Assembly (NCBI RefSeq): GCF_035961655.1 | Contig: NZ_CP108393.1 | Location: forward strand, 6,309,001 to 6,373,000 | Source: Streptomyces sp. NBC_01317 | GTDB lineage: Bacteria > Actinomycetota > Actinomycetes > Streptomycetales > Streptomycetaceae | Direction: 5' to 3' | DNA: 64,000 bases | Shown here: piece by piece, positions 39,223 to 48,327 of the stretch | Layout of the letters: each line of letters starts with the position of its first letter | Numbering within the stretch: the stretch's first letter is position 1 | Made by a program: the position numbers and the translations under genes | Notes under the pieces: generated by a model | Seen by the model: the letters and a program-made list of their open reading frames with translations, nothing else | The model's database searches: none | What the model was told of the DNA's origin: nothing

Positions 39223-39588
39223 ATGGCAGAGACAGACGACGACACGGCAGACACCGGAGCAGAGACCGGACGGGGCGGCGCCCGCGACGAGCGGCGCGCC
39301 GCGCGCCTGGCCAAGCACATCGGCGCGTTCGCCAGGAAGCACGGCGGCGCCGAGGGCCGGCTCGCGTACCTCGGACAGGCGGGCACCCGCATCGTGCTCG
39401 TCGGCGGGGACGGCGGCTGGGGCGACCTCGTCGCCCCCTCGCACGGCGTCGCGCTGAGCGCCGCCCAGAAGGCCGGACTCACCCTGCACGAATCCTTCGA
39501 CGGCGAGTTCGCCGCGAAGGTGCGCACCGGACGGTACGAGTGGTCCCGCATGGCGGGCATCCAGGTCGGCGGACGCGCGAACAGCTGA
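39223..39588 (+). CDS. Conserved actinobacterial hypothetical protein
   Basis: A 121-residue cytoplasmic protein I do not recognise functionally. The N-terminal 30 residues are acidic then Arg/Ala-rich. The body (AEGRLAYLGQAGTRIVLVGGDGGWGDLVAP onward) looks globular, with a short beta-rich core and no known motif. Codon use is typical for the genome, so it is surely a gene. A TAGCAT hexamer (39210-39215) stands 7 bases before the ATG and no Shine-Dalgarno is visible, fitting a leaderless message. It lies between ctaB and the amidohydrolase on the same strand. Confidence 0.75.
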   Translation: MAETDDDTADTGAETGRGGARDERRAARLAKHIGAFARKHGGAEGRLAYLGQAGTRIVLVGGDGGWGDLVAPSHGVALSAAQKAGLTLHESFDGEFAAKVRTGRYEWSRMAGIQVGGRANS

Positions 39589-39664
39589 GCCGGGCCCGGG
39601 GCCGCGACCGGATCGCCCCTCACCCGTTAGGACGGTAGGAGTACGGTCCACGACGGGAACCCCG

Positions 39665-40792
39665 ATGATCGAAACACTGTCCCTCGTGGACCAGTACTGC
39701 CACGGCGTCCTCCGCACGGAGCTGGGCCTCGGCACCTTCGAGGCCCAGCTCGGCGGCCGGGTGGGACCCGCCGCCCCGGGCACCACCTTCTTCGACACCC
39801 AGGCCGGTTTCGCCGTACGGCGCTGGTGCCCGCCGCTCCTCGACCTCGAACCGCACTGCCCGCCCGCGCACTACCTCGCGCGCCGCCGGGAGCTGGGCGT
39901 CCTGGAGTCCGGCAGACGGCTGCTGCGCTCCACCGGGGTCACCACCTACCTGGTGGACACCGGCCTGCCCGGCGGCGATCTGACAGGACCGGGGGAGATC
40001 GCCGCCGCCGGGGCCGCCGACGCCCGGGAGATCGTCCGGCTGGAACCCCTCGCCGAGCGGGTCGCCGACACCTCCTGCGGGGTCGCCGACCTCCTGACCC
40101 GGCTCGACCGGGCCGTCCACGACGCCGCCGCCACGGCGGTCGCCTTCACGTCCGTGGCGGGGGTACGGCACGGGCTCGCCCTGGCCCCCGAGCCGCCCGG
40201 GCACGCCGAGGTCCGGGCGGCGGCGGGCCGCTGGCTCGCGGTACGGGACCCCGGGGGACCGCTGGACGACCCGGTGCTGCTGCGGCACCTGCTCTGGCTC
40301 GCCCTCGGCTCCGGGCTGCCGCTCCAACTGCACACCGGCGCGCGCGACGCCCGCGCCCCGGCGGGCGGCGCCGACCCGGCGCTGGTCACCGCCTTCGCGA
40401 GCGCCACGGCCGGGCTCGGCACCGCGCTGGTGCTCCTGGGCGCCTACCCGTACCACCGGCACGCGGCGCAGCTGACCGGCGTCTTCCCGCATGTGTACGC
40501 CGACCTCGGCCCGGCCCTCGCGCACACGGGCGCCCGGGCGGCGGCCGTACTGGCGGAGATCCTGGAACTGGCGCCGTTCGGGAAGCTGTTGTTCTCCAGC
40601 GGGGCGCGGGCCCTGCCCGAACTGCACGTCGTGGGCGCCCGGGTGTTCCGGGAGGCGCTGGTCCGGGTCCTGGGCGGCTGGGTCGCCGACGGGGCGTGGT
40701 CGCTCACCGACGCGCAGCGGGTCGCCGGGATGATCGCGGCGGGCAACGCCCGCCGGCTCTACGGTCTGTCAGACGGCCGCGGACAGCCGTGA
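39665..40792 (+). CDS. Amidohydrolase family protein (FluG N-domain-like)
   Basis: A 375-residue TIM-barrel amidohydrolase resembling the N-terminal domain of fungal FluG and related metal-dependent hydrolases. Visible are the first strand VDQYCHGVL, GLPLQLHTGARD, AYPYHRHAAQLTGVFPHVYADL and KLLFSSGARALPELHVVGAR. The family's usual first HxH is here Tyr-Cys-His, so one metal ligand may be missing; activity is uncertain. Other members hydrolyse amides or act near glutamine and amino-acid metabolism; no substrate can be given. Its 3' end overlaps the 3' end of ctaA by 24 bases on the opposite strand. Confidence 0.75.
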   Translation: MIETLSLVDQYCHGVLRTELGLGTFEAQLGGRVGPAAPGTTFFDTQAGFAVRRWCPPLLDLEPHCPPAHYLARRRELGVLESGRRLLRSTGVTTYLVDTGLPGGDLTGPGEIAAAGAADAREIVRLEPLAERVADTSCGVADLLTRLDRAVHDAAATAVAFTSVAGVRHGLALAPEPPGHAEVRAAAGRWLAVRDPGGPLDDPVLLRHLLWLALGSGLPLQLHTGARDARAPAGGADPALVTAFASATAGLGTALVLLGAYPYHRHAAQLTGVFPHVYADLGPALAHTGARAAAVLAEILELAPFGKLLFSSGARALPELHVVGARVFREALVRVLGGWVADGAWSLTDAQRVAGMIAAGNARRLYGLSDGRGQP

Positions 40793-41740
40793 GTCGGGCT
40801 GCGCGGGGATCTCCGCGGTGGTCACCGGCCGTTCGCGCAGGCTCATCGCGACCCGGACGACCCCGACCCACACCAGGCACGACCCGAGCATGTGGACGCC
40901 GACCAGCACGGCGGGCACGTCCGTGAAGTACTGCACATAGCCGATGCCGCCCTGCGCGAGCAGCACCAGCAGCAGGTTGCGGGCGATCACCCGGGTGTCC
41001 GCCGGGGCGTCCACCACGCGCAGCACCAGCCACAGGGCGACGGCGAGCGCGCAGACGACCCAGGCGGCGGCGGTGTGGACATGGGCGGTGGTCGTCCAGT
41101 CGAACGGCATCCGCGGTACGTCGCTGCTGTCGCCCGCGTGCGGCCCGGAACCGGTCACGACCGTGCCCGCCACGACCAGGACGACCGTGGAGGCGGTGAG
41201 TGCCCAGGACAGCTTCCGTACCGGGCCGGGGACGCGCGGGCGGGGCGTGCCGTCACCCTCGCGGGTCCGCAGCCAGGTCACCGTGGTGACGGTCAGGAGC
41301 GTCATGGCCAGCAGCAGATGCCCGGCCACCGTCCACGGGTTGAGGCCCGCGAGGACGGTGACCCCGCCGAGGACGGCGTTGCCCATCACGATCCAGAACT
41401 GCGACCAGGCGAGGCGGGAGAGCCCGCGCCGCCGGGGCTTGGCGGAGCGCGCCGCGATGATCGCCCAGCCGACGGCCGCGCACAGGACGTACGTCAGCAT
41501 GCGGTTGCTGAACTCGATCGCGCCGTGGATTCCCTGCTCGGGGGTGGCGACGAGGCTGTTGTCGGTGCACTTGGGCCAGGTGTCGCAGCCGAGCCCGGAA
41601 CCGGTCAGCCGTACCGCGCCTCCGGTGACGACGATCACCACGCTCATCAACACGGCGCCGAGGGCGGCGCGCTGGAGCGTACGGGGCGAAGGCGTCCAGC
41701 GCCGGGCGATGTAGGCGAGGGGGGTCAACACGCCAACCAT
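40769..41740 (-). CDS. ctaA: Haem A synthase (COX15/CtaA family)
   Basis: A 323-residue eight-helix membrane monooxygenase that oxidises haem O to haem A. Haem-ligand histidines appear as HGAIEFSNR (helix 2), VAGHLLLAM (helix 4), TTAHVHTAAAW (helix 6) and GVHMLGSCLVW (helix 8); a Cys pair is in GLGCDTWPKC. ATG 41740 gives the expected N-terminus. It uses the product of CtaB. The ABC permease gene ends 90 bases upstream on the same strand. The 24-base convergent overlap with the amidohydrolase gene is unusual but both frames are intact. Confidence 0.94.
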   Translation of the reverse strand: MVGVLTPLAYIARRWTPSPRTLQRAALGAVLMSVVIVVTGGAVRLTGSGLGCDTWPKCTDNSLVATPEQGIHGAIEFSNRMLTYVLCAAVGWAIIAARSAKPRRRGLSRLAWSQFWIVMGNAVLGGVTVLAGLNPWTVAGHLLLAMTLLTVTTVTWLRTREGDGTPRPRVPGPVRKLSWALTASTVVLVVAGTVVTGSGPHAGDSSDVPRMPFDWTTTAHVHTAAAWVVCALAVALWLVLRVVDAPADTRVIARNLLLVLLAQGGIGYVQYFTDVPAVLVGVHMLGSCLVWVGVVRVAMSLRERPVTTAEIPAQPDSRLSAAV

Positions 41741-41830
41741 CGTAGGCGGGAGCTTGTGCGGGTTTTCACGAGGGGGGTACGGCCCAGGCGGGCGCGGGGC
41801 GGACGGCCAGGCCCGCGCCGGCCGGGACGC

Positions 41831-42634
41831 TCACTCCCAGCGGAAGAACGTGCCCGCCGCGCCCAGCCCGGCCGCCGCCCACACCGCCAGGATCCCGAGG
41901 TCCCCCCACGGGGTCGTGGCGCCGTGCTGGAGCACGTCCCGCAGGCCGTCCGAGAGGGCCGAGATCGGCAGCAGCCCGAGCACCGTCTGCGCCCCGTCCG
42001 GGAACCTGTCCAGCGGCACGATCACCCCGCCGCCCACCAGCAGCAGCAGGAAGACCAGGTTCGCCGCCGCCAGCGTCGCCTCCGCCCTGAGCGTGCCCGC
42101 CATCAGCAGGCCGAGGCCCGAGAAGGCCGCCGTGCCGAGCACGAGCAGCAGCAGGACCACCAGCGGGCTGCCGTGCGGCGACCACCCCAGCGCGAACGCG
42201 ATCACCGTCAGCAGGACGACCTGGAGCACCTCGGTGACCAGGACGGACAGCGTCTTGGCGGTCATCAGGGCCCAGCGCGGCAGCGGTGACGCGGCGAGGC
42301 GCTTGAGCACTCCGTACCGCCGCTCGAAGCCCGTCGCGATGGCCTGGCCGGTGAACGCCGTCGACATCACGGCCAGCGCCAGGACGCCGGGCGCCAGGAA
42401 GTCCACGGCCTCGCCCGCGCCGGTGTCCACGACGTCGACCGTCGAGAACAGCACCAGGAGGAGCGAGGGGATGATCACGGTCAGCAGCAGCTGCTCGCCG
42501 TTGCGCAGCAGCAGCTTCGTCTCGAACGCCGTCTGCGCGGCGATCATGCGTCCCAGCGGGGCCGCGCCGGGCGCCGGGGCGTAGGTGGACCCGCCCGCGC
42601 GCAGGCCGGTCCCCGGGCTCGTACCGGTGCTCAT
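41831..42634 (-). CDS. ABC transporter permease (ABC-2 type)
   Basis: A 267-residue ABC-2 family permease with six hydrophobic helices, the usual half-exporter layout (LLLTVIIPSLLLVLFST, VLALAVMSTAFTGQAI, VVLLLLVLGTAAFSGLGLLM, LVFLLLLVGGGVIVPL). The conserved ERRYGVLKRLAASPLPRW is the coupling region between helices. The frame is open to 42901, but ATG 42634 overlaps the ATPase stop (ATGA) and is the coupled start. It forms an exporter with the next gene; the substrate is unknown. Its place beside the suf operon and haem genes is conserved in streptomycetes as far as I recall. Confidence 0.88.
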   Translation of the reverse strand: MSTGTSPGTGLRAGGSTYAPAPGAAPLGRMIAAQTAFETKLLLRNGEQLLLTVIIPSLLLVLFSTVDVVDTGAGEAVDFLAPGVLALAVMSTAFTGQAIATGFERRYGVLKRLAASPLPRWALMTAKTLSVLVTEVLQVVLLTVIAFALGWSPHGSPLVVLLLLVLGTAAFSGLGLLMAGTLRAEATLAAANLVFLLLLVGGGVIVPLDRFPDGAQTVLGLLPISALSDGLRDVLQHGATTPWGDLGILAVWAAAGLGAAGTFFRWE

Positions 42635-43566
42635 GGACGCAGCTCCTTGCCGGTCAGTTCGAGGAAGACGTCCTCCAGCGTGTGCCGCTCCACGGCGATC
42701 CCCGACGCCATCACGCCGTGCTGCGCGCACCAGGAGGTGACCGTGGCGAGCAGCTGCGGGTCGATCGTGCCGCCGATGCGGTACGCGCCCGGCGTCAGCT
42801 CGGCGGCCGCCGTGCCGTCGGGCAGGGCCTTGAGCAGCGAGCCGAGGTCGAGCCCCGGGCGGCCGGTGAAGCGCAGGGTGTTCTCGGCGCCGCCCCGGCA
42901 CAGGTCCTCGGGGCTGCCCTGGGCGATCACCCGGCCCGCGTCGACGATCACGACGTCGTCGGCGAGCTGTTCGGCCTCGTCCATGAAGTGGGTGGTGAGC
43001 ACGACCCCGACCCCGTCGGCGCGCAGCTCGCGGACCAGGTCCCAGGTGGAGCGGCGGGCCTGCGGGTCGAGCCCGGCGGTCGGTTCGTCCAGGAAGACCA
43101 GCTCGGGGCGGCCCACGACGGCCAGGGCCACGGCGAGGCGCTGCTGCTGGCCGCCGGACAGGCGCCGGTAGGCCGTACGGCCGCAGTCGCCGAGGCCCAG
43201 GCGCTCGATGAGCGCGTCCACATCCAGCGGGTGGGCGTGCAGCCGGGCCATGTGGCGGAGCATCTCCTCCGCCCGCGCGCCCGAGTAGACGCCGCCGGAC
43301 TGGAGCATCACGCCGATGCGGGGGCGTAGCCGCGCCGCGTCGGCGACAGGGTCGAGCCCGAGGACCCGTACCGTCCCGGCGTCCGGCCGCCGGTAGCCCT
43401 CGCAGATCTCGACGGTGGTGGTCTTGCCGGCTCCGTTGGGGCCGAGGACCGCGGTGACCGTACCGGCCCCGATCCGCAGGTCCAGGCCGTCGACCGCGGT
43501 CTTTCCGCCGTACCGTTTGATCAGGCCCCGGATCTCGACCACGGGTTCACCGGCGACGCTGTGCAT
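42631..43566 (-). CDS. ABC transporter ATP-binding protein
   Basis: A 311-residue DrrA/CcmA-type ATPase. Walker A is GPNGAGKTTT, the Q-loop is in IGVMLQSGGVY, the signature is RLSGGQQQRLAVALA, Walker B VFLDEPTAGLDPQAR and the H-loop LTTHFMDEAEQ. The C-terminal about 90 residues form the extra domain of this exporter class (EDVFLELTGKEL near the end). It energises the adjoining permease. The ATG at 43566 lies 178 bases from the divergent sufR start. Confidence 0.93.
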   Translation of the reverse strand: MHSVAGEPVVEIRGLIKRYGGKTAVDGLDLRIGAGTVTAVLGPNGAGKTTTVEICEGYRRPDAGTVRVLGLDPVADAARLRPRIGVMLQSGGVYSGARAEEMLRHMARLHAHPLDVDALIERLGLGDCGRTAYRRLSGGQQQRLAVALAVVGRPELVFLDEPTAGLDPQARRSTWDLVRELRADGVGVVLTTHFMDEAEQLADDVVIVDAGRVIAQGSPEDLCRGGAENTLRFTGRPGLDLGSLLKALPDGTAAAELTPGAYRIGGTIDPQLLATVTSWCAQHGVMASGIAVERHTLEDVFLELTGKELRP

Positions 43567-43657
43567 GTCGGGGAGTCTAGGCAGCCCCGGACGGCCCTGG
43601 GTGCCCGGGGCCGAAATGCGACCGCCGGAACCGCCCGGACCGGCCGAAAAGCCCTTT

Positions 43658-43673
43658 CTTAGGTAACCCTAAG
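43658..43673. promoter_or_regulatory. Palindrome CTTAGGTAACCCTAAG in the sufR / ABC control region
   Basis: CTTAGG and CCTAAG are perfect 6-base arms around TAAC. The left half matches TTAGGT, the beginning of the iron-repressor (DmdR/IdeR) box, though the full 19-base box matches at only about 11 positions. It lies between the divergent ABC and suf genes and could serve either. Confidence 0.4.
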
Positions 43674-43731
43674 TGATCAATTCCACCGCGCCCGGTTCTG
43701 GACAGTAGTTGTCAGTGCCGAGGGAATTACG

Positions 43732-43745
43732 CAACAATGGCGTTG
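43732..43745. promoter_or_regulatory. Candidate SufR operator overlapping the sufR start codon
   Basis: CAAC-N6-GTTG (CAAC 43732-43735, GTTG 43742-43745) is exactly the form described for cyanobacterial SufR operators. The last G is the first base of the sufR GTG. Another inverted repeat, GACA-N5-TGTC, lies at 43701-43713. Both suit autorepression of the operon. Confidence 0.5.
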
Positions 43746-44545
43746 TGAAATACCTGGGCGAGGCTCCGCAGGAGGAACTCGCGACCGGCGAGCGCTCCAC
43801 GCGCAACCGCGTCGCGCGCTCCATCCTGGACCACGGCCCGTCCACGGTCTCCGATCTGGCGGGGCGGCTGGGGCTCACCCAGGCGGCGGTCCGCCGTCAT
43901 CTCGACGCCCTCGCCGCCGACTCCGTCGTGGAGGCGCGTGACCAGCGGGTCTACGGCTCGCGCGGTCGCGGCAGGCCCGCCAAGGTGTTCGCCCTGACCG
44001 ACTGCGGCCGGGACGCCTTCGACCAGTCGTACGACAAACTCGCCGCCGAGGCGCTGGGCTGGATCTCCACCGCGGCCGGCGGCGGGGAGCGGGGCGAGGC
44101 GGCCGTCGCCGCGTTCGCCCGCGCCCGGATCGCCGCACAGGCCGAGGCCGGGCGGTACGCCGACGTGGTCGAGGCAGCAGGGCCCGGCGGACGTACGGAG
44201 GCGCTGGCCAAGGCCCTGAGCGCCGACGGGTACGCTGCCACGGCGCGCGGCGCGGCGAACCAGCAGGGCGAGCAGCTCTGCCAGCACCACTGCCCGGTCG
44301 CGCACGTCGCGGAGCAGTACCCCCAGCTGTGCGAGGCGGAGACGGAATTTTTCTCCCAGCTGCTCGGTACGCATGTACAGCGGCTGGCCACGATCGCCCA
44401 CGGCGACGGGGTCTGCACGACGTTCATCCCCCGAGCCACCGCGTCCCCGCAGACCGGTGGAGCGCCGACCGGTGCACCGCAGGCCGCGTCCCCCGAGACA
44501 ACCGATCAAGCATCCGAAAGCAAAGCCGGGAGGAACCCCGCATGA
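43745..44545 (+). CDS. sufR: Iron-sulfur cluster-sensing suf operon repressor, SufR-like
   Basis: A 266-residue DeoR/ArsR-like winged-helix regulator. The HTH is [22 protein letters not shown] (about residues 35-55). The C-terminal half holds the SufR cysteines CQHHC and, 14 residues on, PQLCEAE, with a further Cys in DGVCTTF, which should bind a 4Fe-4S cluster. Holo-SufR represses suf genes and releases them when iron or clusters run short or under oxidation. GTG 43745 is chosen because it begins VKYLGEAPQ and the HTH follows; 43709 is an upstream alternative. The stop overlaps the sufB start by ATGA, so repressor and operon are co-transcribed. Confidence 0.87.
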   Translation: MKYLGEAPQEELATGERSTRNRVARSILDHGPSTVSDLAGRLGLTQAAVRRHLDALAADSVVEARDQRVYGSRGRGRPAKVFALTDCGRDAFDQSYDKLAAEALGWISTAAGGGERGEAAVAAFARARIAAQAEAGRYADVVEAAGPGGRTEALAKALSADGYAATARGAANQQGEQLCQHHCPVAHVAEQYPQLCEAETEFFSQLLGTHVQRLATIAHGDGVCTTFIPRATASPQTGGAPTGAPQAASPETTDQASESKAGRNPA

Positions 44546-45963
44546 CGCTCCCCACGGAGACCGCCCACCCCGAACTCGATGGCCTGGGCACGTACGAATT
44601 CGGCTGGGCCGACTCGGACGCCGCCGGCGCCGCCGCGAAGCGCGGTCTGTCCGAGGCTGTCGTGCGCGACATCTCCCAGAAGAAGAACGAGCCGGAGTGG
44701 ATGCTCAAGCTCCGGCTCAAGGGCCTCAAGCTCTTCGGCAAGAAGCCGATGCCGAGCTGGGGTTCCGACCTCTCCGGCATCCACTTCGACAACATCAAGT
44801 ACTTCGTGCGGTCCACGGAGAAGCAGGCGGAGTCCTGGGAGGACCTGCCCGAGGACATCAAGAACACGTACGACAAGCTCGGCATCCCCGAGGCGGAGAA
44901 GCAGCGCCTCGTCGCCGGTGTCGCCGCGCAGTACGAGTCGGAGGTCGTCTACCACCAGATCCGTGAGGACCTGGAGGAGAAGGGTGTCATCTTCAAGGAC
45001 ACCGACACCGCGCTCAGGGAGAACCCGGAGCTGTTCCAGGAGTACTTCGGGACGGTCATCCCGGTCGGCGACAACAAGTTCGCGTCGCTGAACTCGGCCG
45101 TGTGGTCCGGCGGATCGTTCATCTACGTCCCGAAGGGCGTGCACGTCGACATCCCGCTCCAGGCCTACTTCCGTATCAACACGGAGAACATGGGCCAGTT
45201 CGAGCGGACGCTGATCATCGTCGACGAGGACGCGTACGTCCACTACGTCGAGGGCTGTACGGCCCCGATCTACTCCTCGGACTCGCTGCACAGCGCCGTG
45301 GTCGAGATCATCGTCAAGAAGGGCGGCCGCTGCCGCTACACGACCATCCAGAACTGGTCGAACAACGTCTACAACCTCGTCACCAAGCGCGCCGTGGCGT
45401 ACGAGGGCGCGACCATGGAGTGGGTCGACGGCAACATCGGCTCCAAGGTCACCATGAAGTACCCGGCCGTGTACCTGATGGGCGAGCACGCCAAGGGCGA
45501 GACCCTGTCCATCGCCTTCGCGGGCGAGGGCCAGCACCAGGACGCCGGCGCCAAGATGGTCCACATGGCCCCCAACACCTCGTCGAACATCGTCTCCAAG
45601 TCGGTGGCGCGCGGCGGCGGCCGTACGTCCTACCGCGGTCTCATCGAGATCGGCGAGGGCGCCCACGGCTCCAAGTCCAACGTGCTGTGCGACGCGCTGC
45701 TGGTCGACACCATCTCGCGCTCCGACACGTACCCGTACGTGGACGTCCGCGAGGACGACGTGTCCATGGGCCACGAGGCGACCGTCTCCAAGGTCTCCGA
45801 GGACCAGCTCTTCTACCTGATGAGCCGCGGCCTCTCCGAGTTCGAGGCGATGGCGATGATCGTGCGCGGATTCGTCGAGCCCATCGCCAAGGAACTGCCG
45901 ATGGAGTACGCGCTGGAACTCAACCGGCTGATCGAGCTCCAGATGGAGGGCTCCGTCGGCTGA
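44542..45963 (+). CDS. sufB: Fe-S cluster assembly protein SufB
   Basis: A 473-residue scaffold subunit of SufBCD, on which Fe-S clusters are built. The beta-helix core is typical: [51 protein letters not shown], and [29 protein letters not shown] with the conserved Cys. The C-terminal motif is [25 protein letters not shown]. No intein interrupts it, unlike in mycobacteria. ATG 44542 follows GGGAGGA and overlaps the sufR stop. The frame is open upstream to 44329 inside sufR. Confidence 0.97.
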   Translation: MTLPTETAHPELDGLGTYEFGWADSDAAGAAAKRGLSEAVVRDISQKKNEPEWMLKLRLKGLKLFGKKPMPSWGSDLSGIHFDNIKYFVRSTEKQAESWEDLPEDIKNTYDKLGIPEAEKQRLVAGVAAQYESEVVYHQIREDLEEKGVIFKDTDTALRENPELFQEYFGTVIPVGDNKFASLNSAVWSGGSFIYVPKGVHVDIPLQAYFRINTENMGQFERTLIIVDEDAYVHYVEGCTAPIYSSDSLHSAVVEIIVKKGGRCRYTTIQNWSNNVYNLVTKRAVAYEGATMEWVDGNIGSKVTMKYPAVYLMGEHAKGETLSIAFAGEGQHQDAGAKMVHMAPNTSSNIVSKSVARGGGRTSYRGLIEIGEGAHGSKSNVLCDALLVDTISRSDTYPYVDVREDDVSMGHEATVSKVSEDQLFYLMSRGLSEFEAMAMIVRGFVEPIAKELPMEYALELNRLIELQMEGSVG

Positions 45964-46030
45964 CGGACCCGCCACCAGGCCGGGCGGCGATCCGCCCGGC
46001 CCCCTCGTTCCCCCGTCCCAGAGGCAGAGA

Positions 46031-47230
46031 GTGAGCACCACGACAGCCATGGCTGAGGCTCAGAACATTCCGGCGGGCTCCACCACCGCCGGTTCGATCG
46101 CGGTGGCCGCCGAGTCGACCGTCGCCACGCGCATGAGCGCGCCCCCCTCCTTCGACGTGGCGGACTTCCCCGTCCCTCACGGCCGTGAGGAGGAGTGGCG
46201 GTTCACGCCGCTGGAACGGCTGCGTGGTCTGCACGACGGCACCGCCGTCGCCACGGACGGCAGCGTCACGGTCGAGGTGACCGCCCCTGACGGCGTCACC
46301 GTCGAGACCGTCGGCCGCGACGACGCGCGCATCGGCAAGGCCGGTACGCCGGTGGACCGGATCGCCGCCCAGGCGTACTCCTCCTTCGAGAAGGCCTCGG
46401 TCGTCTCGGTGGCCAAGGAGACCGTCCTGGCCGAACCGATCAGGATCGACGTCCACGGCGAGGGCGGCACCGCCTACGCGCACCAGGTCATCGAGCTCGG
46501 CGCGTTCGCCGAGGCCGTCGTGGTCATCGACCACACCGGCGACGCGGTCCTCGCCGGGAACGTCGACTACCTGATCGGCGACGGCGCGAAGCTCACCGTC
46601 GTCTCCGTCCAGGACTGGGACGACAAGGCCGTCCACGTCGCCCAGCACAACGCGCTGGTCGGCCGGGACGCCTCCTTCAAGTCGATCATCGTCACCTTCG
46701 GCGGCGATCTCGTACGGCTCCACCCGCGCGTCCAGTACGCGGGCCCCGGCGGCGAGGCCGAACTGTTCGGCCTCTACTTCACCGACCGAGGCCAGCACCA
46801 GGAGCACCGCCTCCTGGTCGACCACAACGCGCCGAACTGCAAGTCCAACGCCGCCTACAAGGGCGCGCTCCAGGGCCAGGACGCCCACGCCGTCTGGATC
46901 GGCGACGTGCTCATCCGCGTCATGGCCGAAGGCACCGACACGTACGAGATGAACCGCAACCTCGTCCTCACGGACGGCGCCCGGGTCGACTCCGTGCCGA
47001 ACCTGGAGATCGAGACCGGCGAGATCGCCGGCGCCGGACACGCCTCGGCGACCGGCCGGTTCGACGACGAACAGCTCTTCTATTTGATGTCACGCGGCAT
47101 CCCGCAGGCCGAGGCACGCCGCCTCGTCGTCCGTGGCTTCTTCGCCGAGCTGGTCCAGCAGATCGGACTGCCCGACGTCGAGGAGCGCCTGCTCACGAAG
47201 ATCGAGACGGAGCTGGAGGCGGCGCTGTGA
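46031..47230 (+). CDS. sufD: Fe-S cluster assembly protein SufD
   Basis: A 399-residue SufB paralogue and partner in the SufBC2D complex. It has PHGREEEWRFTPLERL near the N-terminus, a beta-helix middle (VQYAGPGGEAELFGLYF, DHNAPNCKSNAAYKGALQ) and the shared C-terminal motif [29 protein letters not shown] 46031 is preceded by CAGAGGCAGAGA. A 67-base gap follows sufB; the stop overlaps the ferredoxin gene by 4 bases. Confidence 0.95.
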   Translation: MSTTTAMAEAQNIPAGSTTAGSIAVAAESTVATRMSAPPSFDVADFPVPHGREEEWRFTPLERLRGLHDGTAVATDGSVTVEVTAPDGVTVETVGRDDARIGKAGTPVDRIAAQAYSSFEKASVVSVAKETVLAEPIRIDVHGEGGTAYAHQVIELGAFAEAVVVIDHTGDAVLAGNVDYLIGDGAKLTVVSVQDWDDKAVHVAQHNALVGRDASFKSIIVTFGGDLVRLHPRVQYAGPGGEAELFGLYFTDRGQHQEHRLLVDHNAPNCKSNAAYKGALQGQDAHAVWIGDVLIRVMAEGTDTYEMNRNLVLTDGARVDSVPNLEIETGEIAGAGHASATGRFDDEQLFYLMSRGIPQAEARRLVVRGFFAELVQQIGLPDVEERLLTKIETELEAAL

Positions 47231-47556
47231 GCGTGCCGACCACCTTCGTCCGCGTGTGCGGCCTCGGCGAGCTGGAGGAGGACACCCCGAAGCGGGTGGA
47301 ACTCGACGGCACGCCCGTCGCCGTCGTCCTCACCGAGGGCGAGGTGTTCGCGATCAACGACATCTGCTCGCACGCGAACGTGTCGCTCTCGGAGGGCGAG
47401 GTCGAGGACTGCATGATCGAGTGCTGGCTGCACGGCTCCAGCTTCGACCTCCGTACCGGCAAGCCGTCGAGTCTTCCCGCGACGCGCCCCGTCCCCGTAT
47501 ACCCCGTACAGATCCAAGGGGACGATGTGCTCGTCTCCGTCACCCAGGAGTCCTGA
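47227..47556 (+). CDS. Rieske-type 2Fe-2S ferredoxin in the suf operon
   Basis: A 109-residue soluble Rieske ferredoxin of the dioxygenase-ferredoxin type, often annotated as a non-haem-iron oxygenase ferredoxin subunit. Cluster ligands are CSHANVSL and CWLHGSSF (Cys-His pairs), without the disulfide Cys pair of membrane Rieske proteins, and no signal peptide. It lies between sufD and sufC with GTGA overlap, so it probably serves cluster assembly, perhaps giving electrons for assembly, rather than an aromatic dioxygenase, none of which is nearby. This placement is common in actinobacteria. Confidence 0.9.
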   Translation: MSVPTTFVRVCGLGELEEDTPKRVELDGTPVAVVLTEGEVFAINDICSHANVSLSEGEVEDCMIECWLHGSSFDLRTGKPSSLPATRPVPVYPVQIQGDDVLVSVTQES

Positions 47557-47562
47557 GCCCCT

Positions 47563-48327
47563 ATGGCTACGCTTGAAATCACCGACCTGCACGTCACCGT
47601 CGAGGCGGAGGGCGGCCCCCGCGAGATCCTCAAGGGCGTCGACCTGACCGTCAAGCAGGGCGAGACGCACGCCATCATGGGCCCCAACGGCTCCGGCAAG
47701 TCGACCCTCGCGTACTCGCTGGCGGGCCACCCCAAGTACACGATCACCGGCGGCACGGTGACCCTCGACGGCGAGGACGTCCTCGCGATGACCGTCGACG
47801 AGCGCGCCCGCGCCGGCCTCTTCCTCGCCATGCAGTACCCCGTCGAGGTCCCCGGCGTCTCCGTGTCGAACTTCCTGCGGACGTCGGCCACCGCGATCCG
47901 CGGCGAGGCCCCCAAGCTGCGCACCTGGGTGAAGGAGGTCCGGGAGACCATGGAACGCCTCCAGATGGACCCGGCCTTCGCCGAGCGCAACGTCAACGAG
48001 GGCTTCTCCGGCGGCGAGAAGAAGCGCCACGAGATCCTCCAGCTCGAACTGCTCAAGCCGCACATCGCGATCCTCGACGAGACCGACTCCGGCCTCGACG
48101 TGGACGCCCTGCGGGTCGTCTCCGAAGGCGTCAACCGCGTCAAGGAGACCGGCGAGGTCGGCACCCTGCTGATCACGCACTACACGCGGATTCTCCGCTA
48201 CATCAAGCCCGACTTCGTGCATGTCTTCGCCCAGGGCCGTATCGCCGAGTCCGGCGGCGCGGAGCTGGCCGACAAGCTGGAGAACGAGGGCTACGAGGCG
48301 TACACGAAGGGTGGCGTCACCGCGTGA
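47563..48327 (+). CDS. sufC: Fe-S cluster assembly ATPase SufC
   Basis: A 254-residue ABC-type ATPase of SufBCD. Walker A GPNGSGKSTLA, SufC-specific MQYPVEVPGVSVSNFL after the Q-loop, signature NEGFSGGEKKRHEILQ, Walker B HIAILDETDSGLDVDAL and the H-loop LITHYTRILRYI. ATP binding reshapes SufB/SufD to allow cluster formation. It lies 6 bases after the ferredoxin gene, and its stop overlaps sufS by 4 bases. Confidence 0.97.
   Translation: MATLEITDLHVTVEAEGGPREILKGVDLTVKQGETHAIMGPNGSGKSTLAYSLAGHPKYTITGGTVTLDGEDVLAMTVDERARAGLFLAMQYPVEVPGVSVSNFLRTSATAIRGEAPKLRTWVKEVRETMERLQMDPAFAERNVNEGFSGGEKKRHEILQLELLKPHIAILDETDSGLDVDALRVVSEGVNRVKETGEVGTLLITHYTRILRYIKPDFVHVFAQGRIAESGGAELADKLENEGYEAYTKGGVTA

Noticed and set aside
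44542..45963. Possible intein in SufB
   Set aside because: The 473-residue length and continuous core sequence show no insertion, unlike mycobacterial SufB.
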